A stretch of 64,000 bases of DNA, from NCBI RefSeq assembly GCF_964019755.1, contig NZ_OZ026469.1:124001-188000 (forward strand), read 5' to 3'. The position numbers and the translations under genes are program-made. Below the pieces are notes generated by a model. It was not told the DNA's origin, did no database searches, and was given only the letters and a program-made list of their open reading frames with translations. Positions 1 to 11,522 of this stretch are shown piece by piece (the stretch's first letter is position 1; each line of letters opens with the position of its first letter). The DNA comes from Spiroplasma endosymbiont of Polydrusus cervinus (GTDB taxonomy: Bacteria; Bacillota_I; Bacilli_A; Mycoplasmatales; Mycoplasmataceae).

Positions 1-1243
1 AAAACCTTTTATAAGAAAAATGAATATATTTTGGATTATTACAAAACATAATAAAAGTCGGAATCATACTCTCGGGTTGTGTTGCATAATAGATTTTTAA
101 ACGACCACCATTAAAATCTGGCGGGGGATTTAATAATTGAACTTTAACTAAAATTTCATTTAAAACACTAGTTTTAACCCGCTGGGTTAACCCAGCATAA
201 ACTTCATCAATTGTTTGAAATAAAAGATGCAAACGTTTTTTTTCTAATGCCGAAACAAAAACCATTTTAGCATAATTTAAATATTTAAAATAACCGCGGA
301 TACTTTTTTCAATTTTTTGCATTGACTGATCATCTTTTTCAGCTACCGCATCTCATTTATTAACAACTAAAATAATTGGTTTATTTTGTTCAAAGGCAAT
401 TCCAGCAATATTAGTATCTTGATCAGTAATAGGAATTGTACCATCAATAATTAGTAAAACAAGATCACTTCGTTCAATAGCACTAACAGCCCGTAGAACA
501 CTATATTTTTCGAGCTTTTCATAAACCTTTCCCTTGCGGCGAATACCAGCCGTATCAATTACAGTATAAAGTTGGGTATTTCGTTTAAAACTGGTATCAA
601 TTGAATCGGTAGTTGTTCCCGCAATTGGTGAAACAATTACACGTTCTTCACCTAAAATGGCATTTGTTAAGGAAGATTTCCCAACATTTGGTTTTCCAAT
701 TAATGAAAAATGAATCCCTTCTGTTTTTGGTTGAACGGGAATTTGATCTAAATGCGAAATTACTTGGTCTAATAAATCTCCCACCCCAATTCCATGGACT
801 GCTGACACCGCAATTGGCTCGCCAAATCCTAATGTCATATATTCATACAATTCACTTTCTTTTTCTTGTTTATCATATTTATTAATAACTAAAAGAACTG
901 TTTTTTTTGCTCGATATAAAATTTTAGCAATCATCTCATCATCGGAAGTAATCCCTTCTTTGTATGATAAAACAAAAATAATAATATCTGCTTCTTCAAT
1001 TGCAATTTCAGCTTGCATTTTAATTTTTTGGGCAAACATTGCTATATTATTTAACGTAATTCCACCAGTATCAATAATTAAAAATTCACGGGTCAATCAT
1101 TCTGAAAAAGCATAAATGCGGTCACGCGTCACACCAGGAGTATCTTCAACAATGGCAAGCCGATTTTTAATGATACGATTAAATAATGTTGATTTCCCAA
1201 CATTTGGCCGTCCTATAATTGCAACAGTTCCTTTTTGTGCCAT
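1..1243 (-). CDS. der: GTPase Der (EngA), C-terminus cut by window edge
   Basis: Ribosome-associated double GTPase needed for 50S assembly. The ATG at 1241-1243 gives an N-terminus with a first P-loop (GRPNVGKST), followed by DTPGVTRD. A second G domain carries [27 protein letters not shown] and NKWD-type motifs, so both tandem G domains are present. The last visible residues ([15 protein letters not shown]) match the C-terminal KH-like domain. The frame is open to base 2, so about 20 residues are probably missing beyond the edge. Two TGA codons are read as Trp. The start follows the cmk stop directly (TAA then ATG), so the two are very probably cotranscribed. Identification is firm. Confidence 0.96.
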
Positions 1244-1915
1244 TTATTTCCCTGCTTTCTGATAAGTACTTACTACTTGATAAATTTTTGCTACTGTTTC
1301 AGCAAATGTTAATCCACTACTATCAATAACAATTGCGCCCGGGGCAATTGTTAATGGCCCTACTGTTCGGGTTGTATCAACATAATCCCGTTCAGTTAAT
1401 TTTGCTGTAATTTTTACTAAACTATTAGGAGTAATATGATTTTCCTTATTTTGATTTCATCGTCGTTCCGCACGCGCGACAATACTAGCTGTTAAATAAA
1501 TTTTTACTTCAGCATCAGGTACTATAACCGTTGTAATATCACGGCCAACAACAACATTCCCTTTCTTAATAACTAATTTTCGTTGCAAACAAACCATTGT
1601 TGTGCGAATAAAATCAATCCCCGTAATTTTGTTGATATTATCAAGAACGATATTGGTTTGTAACTTGTCAGTAACATCAACATTATTAACATAAACTTGA
1701 TTATTAATAACTTGATATTTAAAGTGTGCTAATTGTGCTTGCAATTGATGATGGTTTGTAAAATCAACGTCCCCTTTGACACAAAAATAAGTAAAGGCAC
1801 GATAAGTTAAACCAGTATCAATAAACTGATAATTTAATTTTTTAGCCAATTCATAACCAGCAGAGGATTTACCACTACCAGCTGGCCCATCAATCGCAAT
1901 ATTTATTTTCATCAT
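1244..1915 (-). CDS. cmk: Cytidylate kinase
   Basis: Phosphorylates CMP/dCMP to the diphosphates. The N-terminus IAIDGPAGSGKSS is the characteristic Cmk P-loop, followed by DTGLTYRAFT and, further on, VGRDITTVIVPDA, all diagnostic for Cmk. The predicted product is 223 aa, normal for the family. Two adjacent ATGs exist; an AGGAG lies 3 nt before the first and 6 nt before the second, so the second (KINIAIDG start) may be the real one. TGA is read as Trp within the C-terminal third. The stop TAA abuts the der ATG, giving the common cmk-der pairing. The gene looks intact. Confidence 0.95.
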
Positions 1916-1928
1916 CTTCTCCTATTTT

Positions 1929-2630
1929 CTATAACATAAAGATTAAAGCTATACAAACTATCAATAAAACAATTAGTAAAACCATCGTACTAAATAAAAC
2001 TTTATATCGTGGTTTTATCTTGCGATAAACAACTAACACATTATTATGTTTTTCCTCTAACAACGCGCTTGAGTCTTTTAACATTTCTGCTGTTGGTCGT
2101 TGATCATTTTTACGCATATACGCAATTGTACTAAATTCAATATTAGCAGAATTAATTTTAAAATCATTATTTTCTGCTTGAATTTTATCGCTTATGCGAT
2201 GATATGTAATTTTTTCCGCTAAAATACTTTCTAAAATTGCTTGATATTTCTGATAAGTTGGTTTATTTAACAAAGTTTCCGTAATTAAAATATTATGCAT
2301 AATATCACCAGCATCTTGTTCATTTTTTTGATTAGTTTGAATTGTTGCCTTTGTTGTATTAACAACTTGTTCTAACAATTGTTGCAAATCATATTTAAAG
2401 TCAGATGCATAAGGTTGTTCATCCGGATTTTTGTCCAAATATACTTTTTCTCAACTAAATTCTTGTTCAAAGTTTAATTTAACACTACCAAAAAAAGTCT
2501 CATCAATAGCATTTAATTTCGTCATATAACTATTAATGATCTGATTTGTTTGATTAATTTCTTGATCTATTTCAATCTCCTTCTTAATCATTTCACGTAG
2601 CTGGGCGAATTTCTCCATTCTAGTTTCCAT
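1929..2630 (-). CDS. Unknown tail-anchored coiled-coil protein
   Basis: I do not recognise this protein. The 233 aa product starts METRMEKFAQLREM and has a charged, probably coiled-coil N-terminal half rich in E, K, Q, N and I. The middle is hydrophilic. A single strongly hydrophobic segment at the extreme C-terminus (VLLIVLLIVCIALIFML) suggests a tail anchor with the body in the cytoplasm. The start is supported by GGAGG about 6 nt upstream. One in-frame TGA (FSWEK) is Trp. It lies 13 nt upstream of cmk, so it is likely in the same operon. Just before the start (2647-2668) sits a solo copy of the IS30-type end TGTATACTGTAAAACT. Confidence 0.75.
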
Positions 2631-2646
2631 ATTAAACCTCCAACAT

Positions 2647-2690
2647 TGTATACTGTAAAACTAAATCAGTCAAAAATTGACTGATTTTCA
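2647..2690. repeat. Solo IS30-type right tip followed by small hairpin
   Basis: Bases 2647-2668 match the outer 22 bp of the IS30-family right end found elsewhere in the window, but the rest of the element is absent. It is followed by an inverted repeat (AATCAGTC ... GACTGATT) that could terminate the gene ending at 2698. On the minus strand the tip reads TTTTACAGTATACA 16 nt before the next start codon, so it could also hold a -10 box. Confidence 0.55.
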
Positions 2691-2697
2691 AATAATT

Positions 2698-3366
2698 CTA
2701 TTTTTTACTTTTATCTAAAATATCATGAATTGTTAATTGTAATTCTTTTGTTTCTTCAACTGCTAAGTCTTTTTTAGATTTTTTTGTAATGCCCTGCTTT
2801 GGCATTTGATTAAAATTAACCCTTTGAAGAGTTTGCTCATGATTATTTGAATTAACATTTTTTAAACCGACTTTAATTGCCCCCGCGGGGGCTTGTTCAA
2901 TTGCTTTTAATCATTCTGTTCGTGATTTAGCTTTTACAATCGGTTTTGTTACTGTTTCTTCATAACCCTCATTATTATTAAATTTAAAATCAATTTGTTG
3001 TTGATGTTTATCTTTCAAAAGAACTTCAACAGTAGTAACTACTTTCCCAAAAGTTGGTTTTGTTGGATGAAAAAAAGTTTCCGTTATTTGCTCATTTTTT
3101 GATGGCTGGTTTTGTTGTGCTTGGGCTTTTACTAATACTACTTTCGCTTGTTCACGTTGTTTCTTTTCAATCAACATATCGGCCGTTGTTTTTATTTTCC
3201 CAAAAGTTTTACGAACAAACAAGGTCGGTTGTTGTGGTGGTGGGGCCGGGGGTAATATTTTCGTTTCGCTAACTTCGCCTACTTTTGGTGGTGGTAATTG
3301 TTCTTTTTCATATTTTGCTTTTAAGTATTTTTTTTTATTACTTTCATATTTTTCTTTTTTTGCCAC
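2698..3366 (-). CDS. Unknown low-complexity K/P/Q-rich protein overlapping parC end
   Basis: Not recognised. About 222 aa, hydrophilic, with no signal peptide or membrane segment. The start is probably GTG at 3364-3366, with GGAG 7 nt upstream, which puts it 46 nt inside the end of parC in another frame. Two similar internal segments of about 14 residues can be seen (FGKIKTTADMLIEKK and FGKVVTTVEVLLKDK), suggesting an internal duplication. The C-terminal part contains one TGA Trp (RTEWLKAIEQAPAG) and ends KKSKKDLAVEE...LDKSKK. Because ParC ends in a similarly charged tail, an alternative is that this is a former continuation of ParC separated by a frameshift. Translational coupling to parC is likely either way. 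Confidence 0.6.
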
Positions 3367-6137
3367 ATTTTTTCTCCGCGTGGTTTAACCACAGTTTTTT
3401 CTTTAAGCGCTTTGCTTTTTTTAATATTCTTTTCAAGTGTCTTAATCGGTTCTGCTGTTGCAATAACTTGTTCCGCGTGATAAATTTCATTCGTTGGAAT
3501 CATTAGAGCTACTTTAACAGTGAGATCACTTTCTTCATCACTATTACTATCTGGTGAACTTGTTCCTTGTTCATATTTTTTTTCATCTGAAACAGTTTTA
3601 TTAATTGGAACATTATTAGGCTTATTTGTTGCTTCAATTATGCGTTTAACACTATTAGTATTTTCATGTTCATGATGATTACCATATTTCTTACCAATAA
3701 TATTACTGTTTTCCAAACTTTTTTTCGAAGGAATTACTTTTAAATCATAGTATTGGGGAATCACAATATCAACAATGTTTTCAAATCCTAACACATGATT
3801 AGCCATAACTAATTTGTGAACAGCCATTTTATCAGTATTAAATAATTCAATTTTATCACTTTGATTTAACATATGTAAAGTGTCTTTCCCTTTTATTAAA
3901 AAAGCTCAGCGGACAAGTTCGTTCATATCTTTATTTAATTTATACAAGCGAGTCCCTCGAACTGGTCGAGTCGATGTTGGAATTTCGGTTAAAGATATCT
4001 TTTTCCCAGTATTAAGGCTCGTAATGAAAACTAAATCATCTTCTTCACAATAACCAACACTAATAACAACATCATTTCGTAAATTGATTGATTTAACCCC
4101 CGCTGTGCGTAATCCTAAGATTGGAATTTGTTTTATCCGATATTTAACAATAAAACCATTCGCTGTTATTATCACAACATAAGGATAATGACCAACTAGC
4201 TGACTAGCAACAACTTCATCATCATTTTTTAAGTTAATCGCTTTAATCGCTTTACTAATTCGCGTCGCTTCAAAATCCTTAACTGCCGTCTTTTTAATCA
4301 TTCCGTTTTTAGTTGCTAACATAATATATTGTTCTTTTTTATTAAAATCATTTAGTAAAAAAGAACTAATAATTTTTTCTTCTCCTGGTAATTCGGAAAT
4401 TGTATTAACATGTTCACCAATATCGCGTAAACGAACGGTTTTAATTTTATAGACTGGAATAATAACATAATTTCCTTTTGAAGTAATTAATAAAATTTTA
4501 TCAGAAGTACTTGCTTGTAAATCAGCAATTCATAAATCCCCTGGTTTTCGCTTAAATTCTTCGTATGCTAAGCGGACTAATTGATTATTTTCTAACGCTT
4601 TTAAATACCCATCGCGAGAAATTCAAATACTCAAATCTTTTTCAATAATTGTTTCTGTCTTTTGAATTTCAATTGTTTCAATTTCATTTTCAATAACACT
4701 CCGACGACGAGAAGCAAACTTTTTCTTAATTAATTCTAATTGATTAATAATAACATGATTTAATTTGTTGATATCTCTTAAAATTGCTTTTAATTCCTCA
4801 ATTATGGCAATTAATTCTTTTTGTTCAGCTTTTAATTGCAAAATATCAGTTGAAGTTAAACGATATAAACGTAATTGTACAATCGCTTCTGTTTGAATTT
4901 TCGTAAAAGAAAACTTTTTCACTAAATTATGGATTGCATCACTACGATCTTTAGAATGGCGAATAACAGCAATAACTTCATCTAAAATACTAATTGTTTT
5001 AATTAATCCCGCTACAATTTCAGAACGTTTTTGGGCACGAGCTAATTCAAAACGTGAACGATTAGTAACAACTTCTTGCTGATGTTCAACATAGTATGCT
5101 AAAATTGCTTGTAAACCTAATTGATGTGGCTGTTTTTTGGCAATTGCAACCATATTAAAATTATAAGAAATTTGCAAATTAGTATTTTTTAATAAAAATT
5201 TCCGAACAGTTTCAACATTTGCTTGTTTCCCTAATTCAATGACAATCCGTAACCCTTCTCGGTCTGTTTCATCGCGGACTTCTTTAATATTTAAGCCTGG
5301 TTCATTATATTTAATATCATCAATCTTTTTAACTAAGTCTTGTTTAATAACTTCATACGGGATTTCGGTAATAACTAAGGCATTATTCTCATAAGCAATC
5401 TTACTACGAACAATAATTTTTCCTTTTCCTGTTTCATACGCTTCTAAAATCCCGCTTTTTCCTTGGATAATCCCCCCCGTTGGAAAATCAGGGCCCTTAA
5501 CGTATTTTACTAATTCTTTAACGGTACTGTCTGGTTTTTTAATAAAATGAATTGTTGCATTAATAATTTCATGTAAATTATGGGGAGGAATATTTGTGGC
5601 ATATCCAGCCGCAATTCCGGTTGAACCATTAACTAATAAATTTGGAAATAAGGCTGGTAAAACAACCGGTTCTTGTTCTGAATCATCAAAATTAGGAGTA
5701 AAAGCAACTGTTTTTTTATCAAGATCTTGTAATAAAAATGATGAAATTTCACTTAAACGAGTTTCAGTATAACGCATCGCTGCTGCTGAATCACCATCAA
5801 TTGAACCATTGTTTCCATGCATATCAATTAAGGGATAACGAACTTTTCAATCTTGCGATAATCTGACCATTGCGTCGTAAACAGAAGTATCACCATGGGG
5901 ATGATATTTCCCAATTACTTCTCCAACAATCCGCGCTGATTTCTTATAACTAATATTAAAAATTAACCGTAACTCATTCATCGCAAATAAAATTCGGCGT
6001 TGAACGGGTTTTAATCCATCACGAACATCGGGTAAGGCACGATCTTGAATAATATATTTTGCATAACGACCAAATCGTTCTGACATAATATCATTTAAAG
6101 TATAAATTAATTCATTTTCTTTTTCATTATTACTCAT
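3321..6137 (-). CDS. parC: DNA topoisomerase IV subunit A with extended C-terminal tail
   Basis: Breaks and reseals DNA; with ParE it decatenates daughter chromosomes. The frame is open from 6137 to 3321 with several TGA Trp codons, giving 938 aa. The N-terminal breakage-reunion domain has [10 protein letters not shown], the QRDR region [12 protein letters not shown] (Thr84 at the usual Ser position) and the catalytic tyrosine in AAAMRYTE (Tyr123). The C-terminal half shows repeated beta-pinwheel strands up to about residue 760. After [10 protein letters not shown] come about 150 residues of low-complexity K/E/N/P-rich tail, which is not part of the core family fold. The start has AGAGGG 8 nt upstream. 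It is separated from parE by a decayed gene. Identification as ParC rather than GyrA rests on the pairing with parE and is likely but not absolute. Confidence 0.93.
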
Positions 6138-6151
6138 TTTTAAATCCCTCT

Positions 6152-7057
6152 CTATAAATGAACTTTCATTATTTCTGTCTTAATTATAAATTTTTTATAA
6201 TCAATTTGACAAAATAACTTTTGCCCTAATTTTGTTAATATTCAATAATCCTGTTCTTTATCATAGTCAAAAAGTTGTTGATGATGAGTTAATAATAACA
6301 ATATTCGATAATATTCTAATATTTGGCTGTTAAGTGCATTACATATCGTAATTAACTGTAAAAGTTGAAATAAAATATCTGTTCTTATTGCAAATTCTTG
6401 TTGATAATAAATTATTGCTCCTGATGTAATTATATACATTCCTTTTTGTGATAATCAATCAATTTCATATTGATAAGCTAATGTTCCTTCAATTAAGGAT
6501 AATTTATAAATTGTTTGGTTTAAAGCATTTAATTGTTGTTTAATTTTTGCCTATAAATTCGGAACATTAATTAATCCAGGTTTTGAAAAGTCTACACTCA
6601 TATTAATTTTTTGGTAAGCAATCAAAATTATTAAAATATTATAATTATAGTAATTTAACTTAAGCGCATTAGCATTATCATTAAAAAAATGAAGGCCTCT
6701 TTTGGTTAATACGTATAAGTTACTACTGCTTTCTAATTGATAAAGTGGTTCTGGCTGTTGTATTATTTTTTTTCAAAAACTTCTTTTTGAACAGTTTGTT
6801 GTTCCGATAATAATAAACTTTCATAACTTCATCTTAACGCTGTTTCATCCAGTTATTGGGAAATCAATTGTTGCTACAATAATATTATCACTATTTTCAC
6901 TACCACTAGTTGTTGATATTTCTAATGTTAAAATCGCACTTATTTTTTTGTTTTAATAAGTCATAACTGAAAATTTTGGTATTGACTAAGTACTAGATTT
7001 ATTTGATTTAGGTTATCAATTACTTTTTAATTGATTGTTACAACACCCTAATCCTTG
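6152..7057 (-). pseudogene. Decayed unknown gene between parE and parC
   Basis: Coding remnants can be followed on the minus strand but not in one frame. Readable pieces include ISAILTLEISTTSG, ETALRWSYESLLLSEQQ, QPEPLYQLESSSNLYVLTKRG and MSVDFSKPGLINVPNL followed by TAG. The last piece, MYIITSGAIIYYQQEFAIRT, runs to the stop at 6152. At least one frameshift in a poly-A run near 6770 and one nonsense codon are needed to join them. I do not recognise the ancestor; it was probably a soluble protein of about 270 aa translated between parE and parC. It sits in the parE-parC operon and its last stop lies 14 nt before the parC ATG. Confidence 0.6.
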
Positions 7058-8995
7058 TTAACTAATGATTGCTTGAAAATTGTCTTCTAAAGTGAATTTA
7101 ACATTTTCATCAATTCAATCTTTCCGTTTTTTAGCATCATCTCCCATTAAGATTACAATCCGTTTTTCAGCCATAACAGCGTCATCAATTGTTACCAAAA
7201 TTAACTGACGAGTTTGCGGATCCATCGTGGTTTCCCATAATTGTTCGGCATTCATCTCCCCTAATCCTTTATAGCGCTGTAATTCAAATTTACCATTAAA
7301 TTGACTTAATTTATTTTTTAATTCATTTTCATCTCACGCATATTCAATATGCTTATTTTTGGTACTAGTAATTTTAAATAAAGGGGGTAAGGCAATAAAT
7401 ACCCGATGATTTTCAATTAATGGCCGCATGTAACGGTAAAAAAATGTTAATAATAAAGTTTGAATATGCGCACCATCAGTATCAGCATCAGTCATTATAA
7501 TTACTTTTCCATAATTTGCATCATTAATATCAAACCCATTTCCAACACCAGCGCCAATGGCATTAATCATAACATTAATCTCTTCATTATTCATTAAATC
7601 CTGCAGTTTTGCCTTTTCGGCATTAATTACTTTTCCTCGTAATGGTAAGATTGCTTGAAAACGACGATCACGCCCTAACTTTGCACTACCACCAGCTGAA
7701 TCTCCTTCAACCAGAAAAATCTCATTATTAAATTTATTGCGACTTTGGGCGGGGGTTAACTTCCCTGTTAATAAACGGTCACTATTCCCGCGTTTTTTAT
7801 TACTCCGCTCTGCTTCCCGCGTTTTACGAGCTTCTTCGCGAACATTACGAGCTAATAATGCTTTTTCAATAATAGTATAAGCATTTGTTTTATTTTCGGT
7901 TAATCAAAAGCCAAATTGTTTCGCAACAATGTTTTCAACCGCTGTGCGAGCTTCATAAGTTCCTAATTTTCCTTTTGTTTGTCCTTCATATTGAATTAAA
8001 TTTTCGGGAATTTTTACGGAAATAATTGCTGTTAAGCCCTCACGAGTATCAACTGAATCAAGGTTCTTATCTTTTTCTTTTAACAATCCTTCTTTTCGGG
8101 CATAATCATTAATAACTTTTGTTAATCCTGTTCGAAACCCAGCAACATGGCTTCCACCTTCACTTGTTTTAACATTATTAGCAAAACTAAGTAAATTTTC
8201 ATTAAATTCGGTTGAATATTGCAAAGCGATTTCAACTTCAATTTGTTTTTCTACCCCTTTTAGCATCACAATTGGGTTAATACTTTTTTTTCCTTCATTC
8301 ATATATGTAATAAATTCTTCTAAACCATTATTAAATAAATATGATACTTTTTTATCAGTTCGTTGATCATGTAACGTAAGTTTTAAACCACTATTTAAAA
8401 AGGCTGATTCACGAATTCGTTCAGCAATTGTTGAAAAGGAAAAATCAACTATTTTAAAAATCTTATGGTCAGGTAAAAAAGTAATTGTTGTTCCAATTTT
8501 AGTTGTTGTTCCAATTTTAGTTAATGGTTCTTTTACTTGTCCCCCATTAGCAAATTTAATATTTCAAACCTTTTGGTCACGATAAATTGTCACATCAAAT
8601 GCTGATGATAAAGCATTAACAACCGAAGAACCAACCCCATGTAATCCTCCCGATGTTTTATAACCGTCACCACCAAATTTCCCCCCCGCATGTAAAACAG
8701 AAAAAATTACTTCTGGCGTTGACTTTCCTGAAGCATGAATTCCGGTTGGAACACCACGGCCATTATCAGCAACGGTAATGGCATTATTTTTATAAATGGT
8801 AATATTAATTTCATCGCAATAGCCTGCCAATGCTTCATCAATTGAATTATCAATAATTTCTCAAACCAAATGATGTAAGCCACGAACATCAGTTGACCCA
8901 ATATACATCCCTGGTCGTTTTCGAACAGCGTCTAATCCTTCTAAAATTTGAATTGATGATTCATCATACTTTAATCTTTTATCTTCAATACTCAT
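7058..8995 (-). CDS. parE: DNA topoisomerase IV subunit B
   Basis: ATPase subunit of topoisomerase IV, partner of ParC. The product is 645 aa, typical for ParE/GyrB. The GHKL ATPase domain is visible: [24 protein letters not shown] and the lid segment [10 protein letters not shown]...GLHGVG. The TOPRIM domain has EGDSAGGSA and DTDGAHI. The C-terminus [15 protein letters not shown] resembles the conserved GyrB/ParE ending. Internal TGA codons are Trp (for example HLVWEIID). The start at 8993-8995 has only a weak upstream purine-rich signal. The divergent flank holds the IS30 element whose left tip begins about 100 bp upstream. Confidence 0.94.
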
Positions 8996-9192
8996 ATTCT
9001 CTATCATCCCTTTTACTTATAATTTCACTATTAATATCTTATATTATAACGGTTTTATTTACAATTATTTACTAAATTATTTCTAATTACTATAATATGT
9101 AAATTGTAAATACCAAATCATAAAAAGTTAATTATTAATTTAGTTAACTTTTTTTAAGTTAATTTTTAAATTAATTATAGGAGGTTGAAATT

Positions 9193-9302
9193 ATGCAAAT
9201 AAATCACTATTTAATTTTGTGGTCTTAGTGAAAAAGTATGGTAAAGATATTGTTATTAATACTGTCAATAAGATTGTAAATGATATTGAAATTAAAAAGT
9301 AA
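9193..9302 (+). pseudogene. Small IS-borne ORF, frameshifted copy
   Basis: Begins MQINHYLIL after AGGAGGTTGAAATT. In the intact copy elsewhere (52050-52160) the product is 36 aa. Here one base is missing after TTTTGTGGTC, so the frame stops at once. The downstream part still encodes the VKKYGKDIVINTVNKI tail in another frame. Function unknown. Confidence 0.55.
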
Positions 9303-9350
9303 AGAATAAATTATCCCGCGTAATTTACAATTTTCAATTAACTTTCAATT

Positions 9351-9485
9351 ACTTCCAACTGGTGGTTGTTGTGGTTTGGGTTCTGGTTTATTACTCCCCG
9401 TTTTCACTATTATTTGGTTTTTCGCAACTAATTAATGATATTGTACTTGTTGCTTTTAATCCGATTGCCCCTAAAATATTTAAAA
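9351..9485 (-). pseudogene. Lipoprotein leader fragment inside IS30 element, antisense
   Basis: The minus strand reads ILGAIGLTATSTTSLISC followed by EKPNNSEN, a typical spiroplasma lipoprotein signal peptide with lipobox LISC. The start codon and first few residues (normally MKKLLS) are replaced by the arm of the inverted repeat next to the transposase. The frame is lost after the Asn/Gly-rich stretch. This looks like a captured 5-prime end of a lipoprotein gene. Confidence 0.6.
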
Positions 9486-9538
9486 TGTTATAATTATTGC
9501 AAATAAATTATAACATTTTAAATATTTTAGGAGGTAAA
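9471..9538. repeat. Inverted repeat at transposase start
   Basis: CCTAAAATATTTAAAATG on the left mirrors CATTTTAAATATTTTAGG on the right, around a short AT-rich loop. The right arm overlaps the ribosome binding site AGGAGG of the transposase gene, so the hairpin could mask translation initiation. The same structure recurs at 19318-19380, 40122-40187 and 51817-51882. Confidence 0.7.
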
Positions 9539-9540
9539 GT

Positions 9541-10529
9541 GTGAAAAAATATGAAAGATTAGATTTTAATGAAAGAGTAAATTTGGAAAAATTAAAAGAT
9601 AATGAATTATTTAAAAAGGAAAATGGAATAATTAATATTCGAAAAATTGCTAAGCAAATGAATAGAGATTATAGAGCTATTTGGCAAGAGTTAAATATGT
9701 TTGATAATATTAATGATTATAATGCTGCAAAAGCACAAAAAATACATGATAAAAATAAAAAACAATGTCGTAAATATTCAATGTTAAATTCACAAGAATT
9801 AAGTCATTTTTCTAATGAATATAATAATTTTGGTCGTTCGCCACAAAATATTATTACTTCGTATGAATTACAATATAATGTAAAATTTGGTGTATGTTTT
9901 AAAACAATGTATAAATATATTAAATTAGGTTATTTTAATTTAAAAAAAGAAATGTTATATTTTAAAAATAAAAAAAGAAAAACAAAAAATGGGGAACAAA
10001 ATGATAATCGTGGAAAATTACTTAATATTAGAGATTATAAGCAATTTTAAAATGATTATGGAAATGATTTAAGTTTTAGTGGAATTTGAGAAATGGATAC
10101 TCTTGATTGTGGTAATTTTTATTTGTTAGTTTTAGTAAATCGTAAATCAAAAATACTTTTTTATCATATTTTATTTAGTAAAAAGGCAAGTATTGTATTA
10201 ACAATTTTAATGAAAATGATTAAATAAATTGGTATTAGTAAATTTAGTTGTATTTTAACCGATAGAGGAAAAGAATTTTATAGATGAAAAACAATAGAAA
10301 AACATTTTAAAATAAGAGTTTATTTTTGTGATCCTGGTAAACTTCGCCAGAAAGCATTAGTAGAAAGAATAAATAAGAGATATAAGGCGTTGATTGACTC
10401 AAAATGAGCCATTAATTAATATTCGTAGTAGATTAAAATCTATTTTAGATATAATTAAATACCACAATTAGACCTTGCTTGGAAAATTTTACATCAAGAC
10501 AATATTTTAAAAAAATTTTTTTAAATTAA
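9541..10529 (+). pseudogene. IS30-family transposase, decayed copy 1
   Basis: Encodes a DDE transposase that would be about 330 aa. The N-terminal helix-turn-helix region is IAKQMNRDYRAIWQELN. The catalytic core shows DTLDC, LTDRGKEF and the ALVERINR glutamate region, the layout of IS30 enzymes, including those known from Spiroplasma plectrovirus SpV1. The start here is GTG where copy 2 has ATG. Two nonsense codons (after RDYKQF and after MKMIK) and one frameshift near ERINK break it. The inactivating changes differ from those of copy 2, so both decayed independently. Confidence 0.85.
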
Positions 10530-10726
10530 ATTAGTGTTTGTTAAGATTAGTAAAATTTATTTTTTTGTTGTGTTTAATTTTATAATTTTAAAAATAAATA
10601 TTAAAAACAATATTTTTAATTTAATATTTTTTGTGATTATTGTTTTTTATTTTTAATTTGTTATAATGTTATTAACTTTTTATGATTTAGTTTTACAGTA
10701 TACAATAGTAAAAGAGGGGTGAAGCA

Positions 10727-11521
10727 ATGACATTATATGGATATTTAGGAACAGCTATTACTGCAATAATCGGATACTTAATTGGTTCTTTTAGTTGATC
10801 AATTTTTATTAGTAAAACAATTTATAAGATTGATGTGCGTGATTATCATTCGAAAAATGCTGGTGCTACAAATATTAGCCGTGTCTTAGGAAAAAAGTGG
10901 GGTTTTGCAATTATGTTTTTAGATATGTTGAAAGTTACAATTACAATGTTTATTGCATTCGGTATTAGTTGTATTAATATTAATGGTGTTAATTTTGGTT
11001 CAACTAGTTATTATATTCCAGCTTTTTTTGTTTTAATTAGTCATTCTTATCCAATTTATTATAAATTTAAAGGTGGTAAAGTAGTTTCTTCTTTTTTAGG
11101 ATTATTATGGATGACTAATCCATATTACTTTTTAATTGCAACAGTTATTTGATGAAGTACAATTTTTATTTGAAATCGAGTCTCTGTTTCTTCAATTTTA
11201 GCAGCGTTGTTGACAGGAGCATTATGTTGGATTCCCCAATTAAGTGGTATTGATGTCATTAATTTCAATGGTGAATTATTCCAAGATTCTCATCTTGTTT
11301 GAGTCAATTACTTACATTATGTTAATTACGATAATTACTATGATAGTTTAGCTTTAATTAATATTATTGTTACTTTAAGTGCATACTTCCTAATCCTAAA
11401 ACATCATAAAAATATTGCTCGTTTATTAAAAGGAACCGAAAAACCTTATGATTTTAAGGGGAAATCTGATTTAGAAACTGGAAATATTTCAACAAATAGT
11501 AAAAAAATAAGCAATAATTAA
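10727..11521 (+). CDS. plsY: Acyl-phosphate:glycerol-3-phosphate acyltransferase PlsY
   Basis: Integral membrane enzyme that makes lysophosphatidic acid from acyl-phosphate and glycerol-3-phosphate, the first step of phospholipid synthesis. The N-terminus YLIGSFSWSIFISK and the motif NAGATNISRVLGKKWG are diagnostic, as is FKGGKVVSS in the second active-site loop. Several hydrophobic segments fit the multi-pass topology. It is 264 aa, longer than the roughly 200 aa typical form because of extra residues between the last membrane segments and a hydrophilic tail. Three TGA codons are Trp. The ATG follows GAGGGGTGAAGCA. The IS30 right tip ends 22 bp upstream, so the native promoter has been displaced or replaced. 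Confidence 0.93.
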
Positions 11522-11522
11522 A

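Larger units (their letters stand above)
9099..10704 (+). mobile_element. IS30-family element, near-full copy 1
   Basis: About 1606 bp from left tip TGTAAATTGTAAATACC to right tip TTTTACAGTATACA. The two ends are related inverted repeats that share the core AAATCATAAAAAGTTAA. Contents from left to right: a small ORF with a strong AGGAGG, an antisense lipoprotein-leader fragment, an inverted repeat of about 26 bp arms, then the transposase gene. This copy has a decayed transposase and a decayed small ORF. Possible 3 bp target repeat ATA. The IS30 family assignment follows from the transposase. Confidence 0.8.

Noticed and set aside
613-885. Plus-strand open frame opposite der
   Set aside because: Shadow of der in another frame; no ribosome binding site and no recognisable protein.
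353-9000. Apparent interruption of der, parC and parE by many stop codons
   Set aside because: All are TGA codons at conserved tryptophan or aligned positions; with the mollicute code the genes are continuous.
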